DNA of 64,000 bases from assembly GCA_019155185.1 (NCBI GenBank), contig CM032804.1, positions 11,752,992-11,816,991 on the forward strand, in the 5' to 3' direction. The notes beneath the pieces are model-generated. The model was given only the letters and a program-made list of their open reading frames with translations. It ran no database searches and had not been told where the DNA came from. The stretch comes from Beaufortia kweichowensis (Eukaryota; Chordata; Actinopteri; Cypriniformes; Gastromyzontidae). A program made the position numbers and the translations under genes. Below are positions 61,448 to 64,000 of the stretch, piece after piece (the stretch's first letter is position 1; each line of letters opens with the position of its first letter).

Positions 61448-64000
61448 CGCTCGCCCGCCCGCCCTCTGTGAATGTGTGGCATATTGACTGAATAAAACTG
61501 TTAAATATGTCTTGTCTTGCTTTCGCCTGATTTTTGTTCCATACAGAAATATGTGGGTGATGGTTGCTGTGATTTGTCTGTCCCATTGTGCTTGTGTGGG
61601 TCAGCTTTAAGAATGTGATGTTACGTGCACATAGGGATGACTCATCACTACTGGCATAATGATGTCATAGAACTCTGACCAATCAGATTTTGCCGCACAT
61701 CATTAGGCTAAAAGGAGAAGTCATAGTTGTGTACCTCTTACCCAGATGGTCACATGAACAGTGCCAGAACCTTCTAGAAGAAACGGCACAAATAACATTA
61801 GTCATTTTCCCACTTGTTGGAAAGTATATGGAGCCTCGTGTAAATAAGAAATTTACAGATGTGGCAGTACATCAACATCCAAATTTTTATGATCTGGCCT
61901 TAGTTATTGTTTCAGCATTTGGCTGTAAACAACAGTGTCTTGGGTTAACGTGTCAGACAGATGTTGGACAGAAACGGTCACGAGTGTTCTGCTAGTAGCT
62001 AAATTATAAGTTCTTGTTTAAAAACTAGAAACTAAGCACATTTTCCAATATCTGTCAATATTTGACAATATCTAGGCTCTGTCTTTCTTTGGTTAATAAT
62101 GCCTTATGTCAGCAGGTTTGTTTGTGTGAGTGTCTGTCAGACTTGAAGTTGACTTGTAAATCCTAAACCCATGAAATGCAGTTAATCCTAAATCAGTGGA
62201 TAGGCCTTAGTCCTAGGATGAGTTCTGTGTGTTTGATCAGAAAGCAGCACTAATACGATGCAGATAATCTTATTGTTTTTGGACATTGTCTTGGGACCAC
62301 AAAATAAATTCCTGAGTTGCTGAGCTATGCTGTGCAGGAAACAGTCTCTGGTTTTTGCCATTGCTGGGATCAGACTGCTATGCTATGAGCTTTTTAAATA
62401 CTAGCTTGTTTTTGCTGTGGTAAATGTGTGTCTGAATCACTGGATAAGCATTGGGTCCTTTCATGGAATTGTGTATGCTTTTCCACACAGTGTTAGAGGA
62501 ATAGTTTTCCCTAAAAGGAGTAATATCGTTGTGAATCATGTGGTCATCCTTTATGGAACTGAGGATCTTATCTATCCATAACAATATGTTAAATGTTGTA
62601 ACAAACTGCATTTAATGTTGTGTTTTACACTCTTATTCCTAGGGCTATTACTACCGTCAGATACAGTGATGTATATTGATTATTTTTGAGTTTTTATGTC
62701 ACTCGTGAGTCAGCTGGTTAAACATTAGCATGCTAACTCATAGTGGGTTCTTCCAGGTTTCCATGTCTCATAAGCTGCGAATGATTGCCTTTCTCATCAG
62801 AGCTTGTCTGATGTCACACCAGCAGGTGTTTGGTGAATCACAGACGTCCATGTTTCTAAAGAGAGTATCTGATTCCTCCTTCAGGGCTTTGACCAGGCTG
62901 GTTTATATCTGACCATCAGTGTGTGTCTGCTCCTAAACGCTCCCTTGATCAGTGCACATCTGTGGCGTGAAATGAAATCCTCTTCAGTTCTCTTCCCTGT
63001 TTCGCTCTGAGTTACAGTAATACCATCTCTGACGTGTGTTTTGTCTCTATTGTTTAGATAAAGACCGCATTGTGCATGTTTCAGTAGTCACTGAGATCAC
63101 AGAGATTTTTTTACTTGATTTTGTTGACCAAATTGATTTTAAAGTGCCTTGTTTTTAATGGCCTCATTTTCAATTTTCTGTGTTAAAACTAATTTGCCAT
63201 GTTGTGTTGCCAGGTAACAGCAGCACTGTCACCATAGTGTTTATAGTGTACATCACTTTTTTCTGATCCCATCACATGTGGTGCAGTGATTGATTAAACT
63301 GCTCTTAGTACCTTTGTCTTGAGAACCTGATGTTCTTAAAACCAGTAGGTGTAAGCAGCGGTGGTGTAGTCTGGACAGTAGGGCACTTATTGAACAGACA
63401 AGCATATTCCAGACCTTAAACACAGAGGTAGAATATAATGACATTACGAGTGCCCTGGTTTTGTTAGTTTAAAATCAGAATTTTGGGGCTTTTACAAAGA
63501 AAATGTTAGACTTAAGGATATCTGTAAACTGTTGTGTTTCAAAATATTGACTAAATTCACATTTGTCCAGGCTGTGAGGTAAACTGTGGTGAATCTGTGG
63601 TACTGCAAAAAAGATTGCTTTCTTTCATAAAGGAGACTAAAGCTGTTAGTCAGACAAAAGCACTGTAATTTCAGTCCATATGACTAGTGTGCTGTATTCC
63701 AAGTCTTCTAGAGTCACATGATGGCTTTGTGTGAGGAGAGTTTGAAATGTTAGTCATTCTATGTAATTATGTTACTAGTTTGGTTGTTTTCTCCTATGAC
63801 AGAAACAGTAGGTGAAAATATTTAACTTTAGCCCTGTATTGAAGCTGGTTACACAGACCTACAAATGTCATTATGGCAAACATGTAATTTTTTTTGCGTT
63901 GATTACAGTCTTGTGTAATATTTCTTGCAGGTGTCTTTTTAATTAATTGGCTTCGACTTCAATTGTAGACCATATGATATGCTGAAGTCACATTGTCATG

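Larger units (their letters stand above)
56232..64000 (+). other. kansl1: kansl1 intron 2 (continues beyond window)
   Basis: After the donor GTGAGT there is no further exon of KANSL1 type in 7.7 kb. I looked for the expected WKWAADRAAIVSRW-like block and did not find it. The intron holds a MITE at 56.5 kb and a (GT)n tract at 61.4 kb. Two longish open frames (59,326-59,652 and 61,690-61,995) have no splice context or recognised similarity, and I do not consider them genes. Confidence 0.7.

Noticed and set aside
61690..61995. 101-codon open frame
   Set aside because: It is intronic and unrecognised, with no supporting signals.

Overview
The window looks like nuclear DNA of a cypriniform (carp/zebrafish-type) fish. 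It is AT-rich, its genes are split by GT-AG introns, and it is full of short interspersed repeats of the kind common in cyprinids: L2-type LINE 3' ends with (TAAATG)n tails, tRNA-derived SINEs and 'GTTCACCCAAAAATGA'-type MITEs. Two genes can be read with confidence. Both are on the + strand and are neighbours in the vertebrate 17q21-type block.

Layout. 1-10.8 kb: no recognisable gene; repeats and a possible 3'-UTR-like stretch at 1.7-2.2 kb. 10.87-11.2 kb: a CpG-rich promoter-like block with an NRF1-type palindrome and a CRE-like site. 11.7-15.2 kb: a chain of exon-like segments on the + strand. Two of them keep a common reading phase; a third is broken by a TGA next to a T4 run. I read this as an unidentified gene or decaying pseudogene. 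15.2-36.3 kb: gene desert with two large microsatellites, several MITE copies, an L2 LINE remnant with a readable reverse-transcriptase C-terminus, a SINE, a perfect 27-bp hairpin, and a GC-richer block at 20.4-20.8 kb that may be a conserved non-coding element.

36.4-44.5 kb: complete cdc27 (APC3), 19 coding exons, 834 codons. 45.9-47.3 kb: two CCAAT boxes followed by a short exon with a canonical donor and a second exon-like segment; this could be a small unannotated transcript or an upstream promoter for kansl1. 47.95-48.54 kb: ATG-free CpG-island 5'-UTR exon of kansl1. 54.96-56.23 kb: first coding exon of kansl1 (residues 1-394). 56.2-64.0 kb: intron 2 of kansl1; the C-terminal coding exons lie beyond the window.

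Functionally, cdc27 encodes a TPR scaffold subunit of the anaphase-promoting complex and kansl1 encodes the scaffold of the NSL histone H4 acetyltransferase complex. They are neighbours by ancestral synteny and are not known to act in one pathway. All exon coordinates come from reading splice sites and reading frames by eye, guided by knowledge of the vertebrate protein families.
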